Shown here piece after piece: positions 7,410 through 15,688 of a stretch of 64,000 nt of DNA; position 1 is the first letter of the stretch, and each line of letters begins with the position of its first letter. Below the pieces are notes generated by a model. It did no database searches and was not told where the DNA came from. It saw only the letters and a list, made by a program, of their open reading frames with translations. The position numbers were made by a program, and so were the translations under genes. The stretch covers positions 62,001 through 126,000 of the forward strand of contig NZ_LT707418.1 of the NCBI RefSeq assembly GCF_900155585.1, written 5' to 3'. Source of the DNA: Aedoeadaptatus urinae. Its GTDB lineage: Bacteria > Bacillota > Clostridia > Tissierellales > Peptoniphilaceae.

Positions 7410-9500
7410 TTGGCTAGAAATCTGATTATCGTCGAGTCGCCGACAAAGGCAAAGACCATTCGAAAAATGGCGGGAAGCCATTACAAGGTCGTGGCCACCG
7501 TAGGCCACATTCGCGATTTGCCGAAGTCAAAATTAGGCATTGACATAGAAGACAATTACGAACCGAAATACATTAACATACGGGGCAAGGGGCCGGTGAT
7601 TAAAGAGCTGAAGGCGGAAGCGAAAAAAGCGAACAAAGTCCTTCTCGCAACCGACCCGGATAGGGAAGGGGAGGCCATCAGCTGGCACTTAACCCATATT
7701 TTAGACATGAACCCCGAGGACAACGTGCGTATTTCTTTCAATGAAATTACGAAAAACGCCGTGAAAAACGGCATAAAAAATCCGCGGCCCATTAATATGG
7801 AGCTGGTGGACGCTCAACAGGCACGCCGCATTCTGGACCGCCTGGTGGGCTATAAAATCAGCCCCCTTTTGTGGAAAAAGGTAAAGTCCGGCCTCAGTGC
7901 CGGGCGGGTTCAATCCGTCGTCTTAAAAATTATTTGCGACAGGGAAGAGGAGATCAAGGAATTCGAGCCTTCCGAGTATTGGACCATTGTTGCGAAGGCT
8001 GTAAAAAATCGCAAGAGCTTTGAAGCTAAGTACTTCGGCACAATGAAGGGCGGAAAAATTCAATCGGTTTCTTTACAAAATAGAGGCGATGTGGACGCGG
8101 CCCTTAAGCGCATGAACGAAAAGGAGCTCGTGGTTTCCGATATCCAAAAGGGCTCCAGAAAAAGGCGCACCCTGCCGCCCTTTACCACATCCACCATGCA
8201 GCAGGAGGCGAATAAGCGCCTGAACTTTACGACGCGAAAAACCATGCAGCTGGCTCAGAGACTCTACGAAGGGATCTCGGTGCCCGGAGAAGGCTCTGTC
8301 GGTTTGATTACCTATATGCGTACGGACTCAACGCGGATTTCTGAGCAGGCCGTGGCACAAACCAAGGCCCATATTTTAAAGGCTTACGGCCAAGAGTACA
8401 GCGCACCGTCGACGTGGTCGAAGAAAAAAGAAAATACTCAGGACGCTCACGAGTGTATTCGCCCATCGGATGTCAATCGTACGCCGTTGAGCATTAAGGA
8501 CAGCTTGGGACGAGACGAATTCCGCCTCTATCAATTGATCTGGTCTCGCTTCGTGGCATCTCAAATGACCGAGGCCCTTTACGATACACAAAAAGTAAAG
8601 CTGGCGAGCAATTCGGAAATGTTTCAGCTGAACGGAAATACCTTGGTCTTCGACGGCTTTTTACGGGTGTTCCCTTCAAAGGAACAAAGGGACAAGGAAG
8701 TCCCGGCGTTTGAGGTGGGGGAACATTTAAAAGTAAAAGAAATGCTGCCTGAGCAACACTTCACTCAACCGCCGGCTCGCTACAACGAAGCATCGTTGAT
8801 TAAACTCTTGGAAGAGCTGGGCATCGGACGTCCCAGTACCTATGCGCCGATAATAAATACGCTTCTCTCCAGATATTATGTGGTAAGCGAAGAGCGACGC
8901 TTCGTGCCCACGGAGCTGGGCGAGACGGTGAACGATCTTTTAACCGAATACTTCCCCATGTTTGTGGACGAGGCCTTTACGGCAAAGATGGAGCACAGCT
9001 TGGATGCCGTGGCCGACGGCGATATGGTCTGGCAAGAGGCCGTGGATCCGGTGTACAAGCAATTGGCGAAGTATTTGGTTCATGCGGAAGAAGAAATCGA
9101 AAAAGTTGAAATTCGCGACGAGCCTACCGATGTCATCTGCGAAAAATGCGGCAGAAACATGGTGATCAAAATGGGTCGCTACGGAAAATTCCTTGCCTGC
9201 CCTGGCTTTCCCGAGTGTCGAAACACCAAGGCATTGGTTGAAAAGGTCGGCGTGAAGTGCCCGAAATGCGGCGACGGAGAGGTGGTCATCAAAAGGAGCA
9301 AGCGGGGACGTAAATTCTATGGCTGCGAAAAGTATCCCGACTGCGACTTCGTTTCCTGGGATGAGCCTATTGACGAGCGCTGCCCCAAATGCGGCGATAT
9401 CTTGACGAAAAAGGTCACGAAAAAAGGTACTCGCATCCAATGCCACAATCCGGATTGCGATTACGTGCGTGCTGAAAAAAACGAAGGCAATGAAAAATAA
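7410..9500 (+). CDS. topA: DNA topoisomerase I (type IA)
   Basis: I choose TTG 7410, giving LARNLIIVESPTKAKT at the N-terminus as in the family; an upstream ATG at 7368 would add 14 residues and overlap dprA. The length is 696 residues. Toprim motifs include IVESPTKAKT and DPDREGEAISWH; the active-site tyrosine is about Y302 in ITYMRTDS. The C-terminus carries three zinc-finger repeats, each opening with CxxCG, the last being CPKCGDILTKK ending CHNPDC. It relaxes negatively supercoiled DNA through a 5'-phosphotyrosine intermediate. Its downstream neighbour is the pilus ATPase gene. Confidence 0.96.
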   Translation: MARNLIIVESPTKAKTIRKMAGSHYKVVATVGHIRDLPKSKLGIDIEDNYEPKYINIRGKGPVIKELKAEAKKANKVLLATDPDREGEAISWHLTHILDMNPEDNVRISFNEITKNAVKNGIKNPRPINMELVDAQQARRILDRLVGYKISPLLWKKVKSGLSAGRVQSVVLKIICDREEEIKEFEPSEYWTIVAKAVKNRKSFEAKYFGTMKGGKIQSVSLQNRGDVDAALKRMNEKELVVSDIQKGSRKRRTLPPFTTSTMQQEANKRLNFTTRKTMQLAQRLYEGISVPGEGSVGLITYMRTDSTRISEQAVAQTKAHILKAYGQEYSAPSTWSKKKENTQDAHECIRPSDVNRTPLSIKDSLGRDEFRLYQLIWSRFVASQMTEALYDTQKVKLASNSEMFQLNGNTLVFDGFLRVFPSKEQRDKEVPAFEVGEHLKVKEMLPEQHFTQPPARYNEASLIKLLEELGIGRPSTYAPIINTLLSRYYVVSEERRFVPTELGETVNDLLTEYFPMFVDEAFTAKMEHSLDAVADGDMVWQEAVDPVYKQLAKYLVHAEEEIEKVEIRDEPTDVICEKCGRNMVIKMGRYGKFLACPGFPECRNTKALVEKVGVKCPKCGDGEVVIKRSKRGRKFYGCEKYPDCDFVSWDEPIDERCPKCGDILTKKVTKKGTRIQCHNPDCDYVRAEKNEGNEK

Positions 9501-9547
9501 TCATTTAAGAAACGACTTATTTTCAAAGGACTGTTTTGGGGGTTAGG

Positions 9548-10756
9548 ATGGACAAGAAATTAAACTTTTCCGCTTCGAAAGGCGATAATATCCGAAATAG
9601 TCAAACCACTTCTCAAGGTGGCGTCCTTAGTGCGGTCGAATTAAGTCAAACTATATTAAATGATGCCGCAGAAGCGTGTTGTTCCGACGTGCATATAGAG
9701 CCTGCCGGCGAGAGCTGGCGGGTCCGTATGCGTCGTAACGGCACGCTTTTTTTGTACGGCACCTATCCCAAAAGCGCCTACTCCGAGTTTGTGACGCGGA
9801 TTAAATTTCTTTCCACCATGGACATCGGCGAAAAGCGCAGACCTCAGGACGGCCGATTCACCTTTGAATACGGCGGACGAAGTGTAGACGTGCGCGCCTC
9901 GGCCATTCCTGTAAAAGGGGATGAGAAGCTGGTGCTACGTCTTTTGGATCGCACGGGCCTGGACTACACGCCGGAAGGCATCGGCTTAGGCGGAAGTAAT
10001 TTGGAGCTGGTCCGAAAATTACTGCGCCAGCCCCTTGGCCTGGTCCTGATCTGCGGGCCTACGGGCTCGGGCAAGACCTCCACCCTCTATACATTTATTC
10101 AGCTGTTAAACCGCGTTGAGCGAAATATTTTGACCATTGAAGATCCCGTGGAGTTCGATATCGACGGCATAAATCAAATGCAGGTGAATCCCAAGGCGGA
10201 CATAACCTTTTCCACGGGCCTTGAAGCCATGCTGAGGCAGGATCCGGAGGTCATGATGGTCGGCGAGGTGCGCTCCATGGAAACGGCGGAAATCGCTCTG
10301 CGCTCTTCCATTACGGGCCACTTGATTTTTTCCACCCTACATACGACGGATTCACCTTCGGCCATTATTCGTCTCATGGACATGGGCGTGGAGCCCTACA
10401 TGCTTTCGGCGGGAATCATCGGCGTCATCTCCCAGCGCCTGGTGCGAAAGCTTTGCGATCATTGCAAAAGAGAAGTACATACGACAGACGATTATTTCCA
10501 AATTGAAGGCACTACCTATGAGGCGGTGGGCTGCGATAAATGCTTCGAAGGCTATACGGGGCGGGAGGCCGTATTTGAAATTATGGTGATGGATGAAAAA
10601 ATTCGCTCCCTCATTAAGTCCGGCGTCTCCTTGGACGCCTTAAAGGACGCGGCGATGGACTCGGGCATGAAACCCTTGAAGGAAGCTCTCAGAGAGAAAA
10701 TTCTACAGGGAAGCATCAGCATCGACGAAGCATACCGCACTATTATGACCATGTAG
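9548..10756 (+). CDS. Type II/IV secretion ATPase, PilB/GspE/ComGA family
   Basis: 402 residues from ATG 9548 (GGGGG five bases upstream); a TTG at 9536 with AAAGGA is an alternative. It has Walker A GPTGSGKTS near residues 169-176, the Asp box with IEDPVEF, Walker B and the His box STLHTTDSPSAIIRLMDMG, and a late CDHC...CDKC zinc site followed by GYTGREAVFEIM. This is the hexameric motor that powers pilus or pseudopilus assembly. At about 400 residues it lacks the long N-terminal module of full PilB and is nearer ComGA. It is the first gene of a five-gene pilus group. Confidence 0.92.
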   Translation: MDKKLNFSASKGDNIRNSQTTSQGGVLSAVELSQTILNDAAEACCSDVHIEPAGESWRVRMRRNGTLFLYGTYPKSAYSEFVTRIKFLSTMDIGEKRRPQDGRFTFEYGGRSVDVRASAIPVKGDEKLVLRLLDRTGLDYTPEGIGLGGSNLELVRKLLRQPLGLVLICGPTGSGKTSTLYTFIQLLNRVERNILTIEDPVEFDIDGINQMQVNPKADITFSTGLEAMLRQDPEVMMVGEVRSMETAEIALRSSITGHLIFSTLHTTDSPSAIIRLMDMGVEPYMLSAGIIGVISQRLVRKLCDHCKREVHTTDDYFQIEGTTYEAVGCDKCFEGYTGREAVFEIMVMDEKIRSLIKSGVSLDALKDAAMDSGMKPLKEALREKILQGSISIDEAYRTIMTM

Positions 10757-10763
10757 GTGAGCC

Positions 10764-11954
10764 ATGAAATACAAATATAAAATGATCGGCCCGTCATCCG
10801 ACCTTGCCACAGGAGAAATGGATGCAGGCAGTGTGGCGGAAGTGAAGGACCGACTTCACGAAGGCGGCTACCGCATTATATCCATTGAAAAGGCGGGTGG
10901 AAAATTTAAATTAACAGCGCCGCGGCGAATGCTGCCTAAGGGGCAGCTGGCGGTTTTGTTTTCTCAGCTGGCTCTCATGTCTTCCGGCGGCTTGGACTTA
11001 GTTACGGTCATGGAGCTAATGGCCCGCCAGAGCAAAGGGCTTCAACGGGAGAAGCTCGAATTTATCGTGGAATCGGTAAGGCAGGGGAAGCTACTGTCTG
11101 AGGCCTTTGCCGAGGCCGATTGTTTTCCCCGTTTCGTCCCAGGCATGATTAAGAGCGGCGAAGCGGCAGGGACCCTGGGTGAAATTTTTCATCAGCTGGC
11201 GGATTTTTTCGACGACGAACAGCAAATGCATCGGAAATTGACTAACGCCTTGGCCTATCCGGTCATCCTTATGATTACATCTTTTTTTGTCTTGCAGGTC
11301 GTGCTTCACTCGGTGCTCCCCGTGTTCACCGATGTGTTCGAATCACAACAGGTGCCGCTTCCGATCATGACCCGCATGCTTATCGCCTTGGCCCGCCACT
11401 TTGAACGCTTCGGCCTGATATATTTCATCGCTTTATTACTGGCGGCGCTCGTGATTCTCGTGATAAAAAACCATCCGAGGACGTCGGAGGACTTTTACAG
11501 ACGGCTCTACCACATGGCCTTGGCCACGCCTTTTTACAGAGATCCCTTCGAGCTGCGCCAGCTGCGAACCATGAAAATGCAAATGGACAATGGCGTGGAC
11601 CTGCTGCGAATTATCGAAAACATGAATGCGGGTTCCGAAAATCCTTACATTCAACACCAAGCCTCGAATATGATTCAAGGCTTAATGAAAGGGGAGGAGC
11701 TGTCCAAGGTGATGAACGAAAGCGATCTGTTTAAGGAGCAGAATTGTTCGTTTGTCGCCCTGGGAGAAGCTTCATCGGCGGTAAGCGACATGCTGAGTGT
11801 GGCGATTCACTTGGAAGAGGGACGGCAAAAAAATCGCGCCGAGCGCATCAGCGTCTATTTGGAACCGGCACTGATTTTAATTATGGCCGCCGTCGTCGGA
11901 TTTATTATTTTTTCTATCGCCATTCCCATGTTCGACATGGTAAATAGTTTTTAG
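10764..11954 (+). CDS. Type II secretion/type IV pilus inner-membrane platform protein (PilC/GspF/ComGB)
   Basis: 396 residues with two GspF domains, each helical: the first contains LFSQLALMSSGGLDLVTVME and ends with a TM near residues 165-190; the second has a central TM near 215-235 and a C-terminal TM in the last 30 residues. FPRFVPGMIKSGEAAGTLGEIF and its degenerate copy CSFVALGEASSAVSDML are the repeat hallmarks. It anchors the ATPase and guides pilin subunits out of the membrane. It starts 7 bases after the ATPase gene. Confidence 0.9.
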   Translation: MKYKYKMIGPSSDLATGEMDAGSVAEVKDRLHEGGYRIISIEKAGGKFKLTAPRRMLPKGQLAVLFSQLALMSSGGLDLVTVMELMARQSKGLQREKLEFIVESVRQGKLLSEAFAEADCFPRFVPGMIKSGEAAGTLGEIFHQLADFFDDEQQMHRKLTNALAYPVILMITSFFVLQVVLHSVLPVFTDVFESQQVPLPIMTRMLIALARHFERFGLIYFIALLLAALVILVIKNHPRTSEDFYRRLYHMALATPFYRDPFELRQLRTMKMQMDNGVDLLRIIENMNAGSENPYIQHQASNMIQGLMKGEELSKVMNESDLFKEQNCSFVALGEASSAVSDMLSVAIHLEEGRQKNRAERISVYLEPALILIMAAVVGFIIFSIAIPMFDMVNSF

Positions 11955-11963
11955 GAGGAAATC

Positions 11964-12332
11964 ATGAAGAAGAAAAAGGCATTTACTCTCATCGAACTGA
12001 TTATCGTCATTGCGATTTTGGCGCTTCTCATCGCCATTGCCATTCCCAAATATCAACAGTCCAATTTAAGCGCTCAAGCCACGGCTCACAATGCCAATGT
12101 GCGGGTATTAAAAAATGCGGCGATTCTTTACTCCATCGACCATCCCGAGGATAAGGACATACAAGAAGACGAAATTAAACCCTATTTGGAATCCGGGGAA
12201 TTTCCCAAGCCGGCGAAGGCTTTGAATGTAGATAAATTTACCGTCGAATTAAATAGCGGACAGGTGATTGTAAAGCCGGGCCCCGTAAAAGTCTTTGAAA
12301 AGAAGCTTGTACCGGACAATTCGAAGAAATGA
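11964..12332 (+). CDS. Type IV prepilin / ComGC-like major pseudopilin
   Basis: 122 residues with a class III signal: a short basic leader MKKKKA followed by FTLIELIIVIAILALLIAIA. Processing would fall between A6 and F7, leaving N-methylated Phe and the conserved Glu at position +5. The remaining 95 residues are a small globular domain with no cysteine pair. It is the only pilin seen in the operon, so it should be the main subunit. An AGGAGGAAATC ribosome-binding site precedes it, and the stop overlaps the start of its own peptidase gene. Confidence 0.92.
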   Translation: MKKKKAFTLIELIIVIAILALLIAIAIPKYQQSNLSAQATAHNANVRVLKNAAILYSIDHPEDKDIQEDEIKPYLESGEFPKPAKALNVDKFTVELNSGQVIVKPGPVKVFEKKLVPDNSKK

Positions 12333-13033
12333 TTCTCCTGTATTTTGCGGCTTTTTTTCTGGCAGCATCCATCGTTTCTTTTTTTAATCTCTACGACGAG
12401 AGGCGCAGGCGGGGAGAGGAGTGGATCCGTTCGAGAAGCCACTGCGACGCATGTGGGCGGAGGATCCCCTGGCCCTATTTGATTCCCGTCTTGGGTTATC
12501 TATTGGCTAACGGCCGCTGCACTTGCGGCGAGAAAATCTCCTTCTTTCATCCGTTGACGGAAGCCATCGGCGGCATCCTCGTCGTCTTCTTATCTGTTCG
12601 TAACGGCATGGATAGTAGAACTTTGTTTTGGGTCGCGGGCATTTTCATTCTCTATCTTATGGCCGTGGAAGATTGTCGCAACCGGGACGTGTACACGAAG
12701 GATTTAATCGTCGGCGGAATGATTTTCACCTCGGGACTTTTTTTCAAAAACACCATTTATCCCCTAAGCGGCCTCTTTATTTTACTTATCATGGGCGCAC
12801 TTTATCTTCTCTTTCCGAAGGCCGTGGGCGAAGGCGACATTTATTACGCCTCCTTGTTGGCTCTTGGCATCGCCGGCATATGGAATAGCTATTTATTTTT
12901 CACCTGTGCCTTTGTGACGGCGGCCATTGTGGGCGGTGGATTATTCTTATTTAAGCTGACCAAGGAGAGGGCCTTTCCCATGTTTCCTTTTTTCCTTTGG
13001 GCCTATGTGGTGGTTGAGAATTTTTTATTATAG
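12329..13033 (+). CDS. Prepilin leader peptidase/N-methyltransferase (PilD/ComC)
   Basis: 234 residues, multi-pass membrane aspartyl protease (A24). The N-terminal DUF domain has the two cysteine pairs CDACG and CTCG that bind zinc in the methyltransferase module; the catalytic aspartates lie in VEDCRNRD and GEGD (TFPP motif). At least six hydrophobic helices follow. It cleaves and N-methylates the prepilin encoded immediately upstream, with which it overlaps by 4 bases (ATGA). This linkage makes the pilus group self-contained for subunit maturation. Confidence 0.92.
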   Translation: MILLYFAAFFLAASIVSFFNLYDERRRRGEEWIRSRSHCDACGRRIPWPYLIPVLGYLLANGRCTCGEKISFFHPLTEAIGGILVVFLSVRNGMDSRTLFWVAGIFILYLMAVEDCRNRDVYTKDLIVGGMIFTSGLFFKNTIYPLSGLFILLIMGALYLLFPKAVGEGDIYYASLLALGIAGIWNSYLFFTCAFVTAAIVGGGLFLFKLTKERAFPMFPFFLWAYVVVENFLL

Positions 13034-13050
13034 AAATGGGCGGTTTTCCA

Positions 13051-13078
13051 TTAAATTTTCGTATTCATGGGATATAAT
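13051..13078 (+). promoter_or_regulatory. Possible internal promoter before the PilM/PilN-like gene
   Basis: A perfect TATAAT at 13073-13078 lies 17 bases before the ATG region, but the -35 (TTAAAT at 13051-13056, 16-base spacer) is poor. It may allow separate expression of the downstream two genes. Confidence 0.4.
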
Positions 13079-13095
13079 GCCTGTAGGAGGGTAAG

Positions 13096-14583
13096 ATGAA
13101 CTTGTTTAATAAAAATGAAGCGATTGTATATTTTGAAGATCGCCGCTGTTACGTCGTTAAGTACGGTGATAAAGACGCAAACGGCGAGCTTCATTCCTTT
13201 GATATACCGTTGAACGTCGTCAACGACGGCCACATTTCCGACAGCGCTCAATTACATTATTTGCTCAAAAAAACCTTGGAAGAAAACGGCCTGACTAAGT
13301 CTAAGGCGTTATTTGTCATCAATTCAAGCTTGGCAGTGAACCGCACCATGCACGTGCCGTCTATGACGGAAAAGGAACGGGCCTCTTTAATCGAAAACGA
13401 AAGCCCGTCCCTGTTTCCACAAGACTTGGAAGATTACGCCATGGAATCGGTGGATTTGAAAAGCGACGACGATGTCAACCACCTGCTGATCACCATTTGT
13501 CCCGAAGAGACCTTGGATGGATATCGGGATTTGGCGAAAAAATGCGAATTGAAGCTTCGCGGCATCATTCCTTTTTCCACTTTGTGCCTGGAATACGACC
13601 ATTGGTTGGGCGGCAGTCGAATTAATTTCATCGGTACGAGCCATTTGGGCTTTTATTACGGCCATGAAAACCGCTACTTCGATCGCACGGAAGTCAACGA
13701 CGCCGTGTTGGATTTCATGAGCAGAAATGAATTGGAGGCCGAAGACGTTCTGCGCATTAAAGACGATAATTACGACGGCCGCATGAGCGATGTGGACCGA
13801 CCGAACATCATGATGGACATGCAGTCGGCCTATTACGAAGCCTTGAGCCATGTGGAGCACATGGGCGGCGATTTTTCTCTTACAGACAGACAGTTTATTG
13901 CCGGTTCTTTCGTGGAAAGCGGATTATTTAGTGATTTAATGGACGATGAAACCTATCGTCCGCTATTGCTGATCGATATTTTCTCCTCGGCTCTGGACAA
14001 TCCCAATGCCACCGGTCTTTTTATGAAAAACAAAGGCCCCGGAGGTTTAAGTAAAAATTACTATATTCCCGCGGCAGGGCTCGTACTGGCCTTTGTCATT
14101 TTAATCGGATCGTTTATTTACGGCGAAAAATTGAAACAACAAAATCGCGATCTCATCGTCACCACCCACGAGCAGGAAAAGGCTCAGGAAGGTGAAATGC
14201 CGTCTACGGAAAACGGCGACGTTCAAAGTTCCGTCGACGTGGCCGATGCCATTACAAAAATTAAAACCTCCGCGCCGGATACATTGACCGTGACGGGTCT
14301 GGACTATCAAGGCGGCACCTTATCCATTCGCGGAGAAACAAAGGACGCCAATGTGGTTCAATCCTGGTGCAAGCAATTGAATGATCTATTAAAAGTCAAA
14401 GTGGAAGAAGAACCGACGGCGACGGTAGCCGATGTGGTGTACTTCCAACTAACCGCTTATTTATCCGGCGGTGAAGGGGACAATTCCTCTGAGCCCGGAT
14501 CGGATGAAGCCAATATGAATGATGGCAATGCTTCCGACACCATGTCAGGCAACGAAACCAATAGCGACATGGGAAGCATTTAG
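13096..14583 (+). CDS. Fused PilM-like / PilN-like pilus assembly protein
   Basis: 495 residues. The N-terminal 300 residues follow the PilM (actin-like) order: an early strand pair, then LAVNRTMHVPSMTEKERASL and a SLFPQDLEDYAMESV stretch that match the PilM rhythm of sensor loop and hinge helix. The later nucleotide-binding glycine loop is degenerate (FIGTSHLGFYYG). One TM helix at about 321-343 (IPAAGLVLAFVILIGSFIYG) is followed by a periplasm-side-like domain resembling PilN and a low-complexity Ser/Asn/Asp-rich tail. In most systems PilM is cytoplasmic and PilN a separate membrane protein. Here they appear as one chain. Assignment rests on pattern and position, not on a search. Confidence 0.65.
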   Translation: MNLFNKNEAIVYFEDRRCYVVKYGDKDANGELHSFDIPLNVVNDGHISDSAQLHYLLKKTLEENGLTKSKALFVINSSLAVNRTMHVPSMTEKERASLIENESPSLFPQDLEDYAMESVDLKSDDDVNHLLITICPEETLDGYRDLAKKCELKLRGIIPFSTLCLEYDHWLGGSRINFIGTSHLGFYYGHENRYFDRTEVNDAVLDFMSRNELEAEDVLRIKDDNYDGRMSDVDRPNIMMDMQSAYYEALSHVEHMGGDFSLTDRQFIAGSFVESGLFSDLMDDETYRPLLLIDIFSSALDNPNATGLFMKNKGPGGLSKNYYIPAAGLVLAFVILIGSFIYGEKLKQQNRDLIVTTHEQEKAQEGEMPSTENGDVQSSVDVADAITKIKTSAPDTLTVTGLDYQGGTLSIRGETKDANVVQSWCKQLNDLLKVKVEEEPTATVADVVYFQLTAYLSGGEGDNSSEPGSDEANMNDGNASDTMSGNETNSDMGSI

Positions 14584-14592
14584 AGGCCATTC

Positions 14593-15600
14593 ATGAAAAT
14601 TTTTAAAGATGTAGGAAAATTATCCAATGAAGATTTGGATGCCATGATTCTTTCGAAGCTAGAATCAAAGCGCAAGGAAGTATTAGGAGCATCCTCCATC
14701 GGAGAAGACACGGCATTGCTTGACTTGGAAGGCGATTACGTGGTTTTAAGCAGCGATCCCATCACCGGTGCCGCCGAGAATTTAGGCACACTGGCCATTC
14801 ATATCAGCGTCAACGACGTGGCGACGAAATCCGCCGATGCCGTCGGCGTCCTGCTCACTTTGTTGCTACCGGTGAACACCTCGTCGAGAGACATCGAGAC
14901 CATTATGGCCGATGCCCAAAGGGCGGCGGATGAAGTGAATATGGATATTATCGGCGGCCACACGGAAATAACGGATGCCGTGTCAAAGCCTGTAATGATA
15001 TCAACGGTTATCGGTCGCGTCGCCAAAGAGCATATGCCCGATCCGAGTGCCCTCAAACCCGGCGATGTGGTGGCCATGAGTAAGTACGCAGGTCTGGAAG
15101 GTACGGCGATTTTGTGTACGGACTGTGCTCATGGGTTGAAGGATATGGGGGATGAGCTTCTTTCCCAAGGTCAAGAGCTGATGAAGGAATTGAGCGTTCA
15201 AAAAGAAGGCGAAGCGGCGGCAAGCTATAGCATCCGCGCCATGCACGATGTCACCGAAGGCGGCGTGGAAGGCGCCATTTGGGAGATGGCTCAGGCACTC
15301 GGCGTCGGCATGTACATCGAAAAAGATGCTATCCCCGTTCTCGATTCGACCAAAGCGCTGGCCAAGATAGCCGATATCGATTTGTACCGACTTATATCAA
15401 GCGGATCCATGTTGGTCGTTATGGATCGGGACGATTTTGAACCTATGCGGAAGGAATTGGAAGAGCGATCGATATTATTTACGAAAATCGGCGAGATCGC
15501 AGGCGATTCCCGCGTCATTTATAAAAACGCGGAAGGAGAAGAAGCCATTCCCTCTCCCGGTCCCGACGAGTTATACAGTGCCCTTTTAAAGTTACAGTAA
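14593..15600 (+). CDS. AIR synthase-related protein, HypE-like
   Basis: 335 residues with the two halves of the PurM/HypE/SelD/ThiL fold: an N-terminal half with GEDTALLDL, HISVNDVATKSADAVGVLL and DIIGGHTEI, and a C-terminal half with MHDVTEGGVEGAIWEMA and LISSGSMLVV. These are the ATP-binding features of the family. HypE ends in a PRIC motif with the catalytic cysteine; here the chain ends SALLKLQ without it, so carbamoyl-dehydration for hydrogenase cyanide ligands is unlikely. Substrate is unknown. It starts 9 bases after the PilM/PilN-like gene, so it is probably co-transcribed with the pilus genes. Confidence 0.75.
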   Translation: MKIFKDVGKLSNEDLDAMILSKLESKRKEVLGASSIGEDTALLDLEGDYVVLSSDPITGAAENLGTLAIHISVNDVATKSADAVGVLLTLLLPVNTSSRDIETIMADAQRAADEVNMDIIGGHTEITDAVSKPVMISTVIGRVAKEHMPDPSALKPGDVVAMSKYAGLEGTAILCTDCAHGLKDMGDELLSQGQELMKELSVQKEGEAAASYSIRAMHDVTEGGVEGAIWEMAQALGVGMYIEKDAIPVLDSTKALAKIADIDLYRLISSGSMLVVMDRDDFEPMRKELEERSILFTKIGEIAGDSRVIYKNAEGEEAIPSPGPDELYSALLKLQ

Positions 15601-15622
15601 AATTACAAAATCCCGTAAGTGT

Positions 15623-15651
15623 TTGACATTTCAAGGCGGGGCAAGGATAAT
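15623..15651 (+). promoter_or_regulatory. Strong sigma-A promoter for the wall amidase gene
   Basis: TTGACA (15623-15628), exact 17-base spacer, GATAAT (15646-15651). It lies 37 bases upstream of the amidase TTG start. Confidence 0.8.
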
Positions 15652-15688
15652 TAGGGTGACAAATTGTTACGAATTAAAGGAGGTTCTT

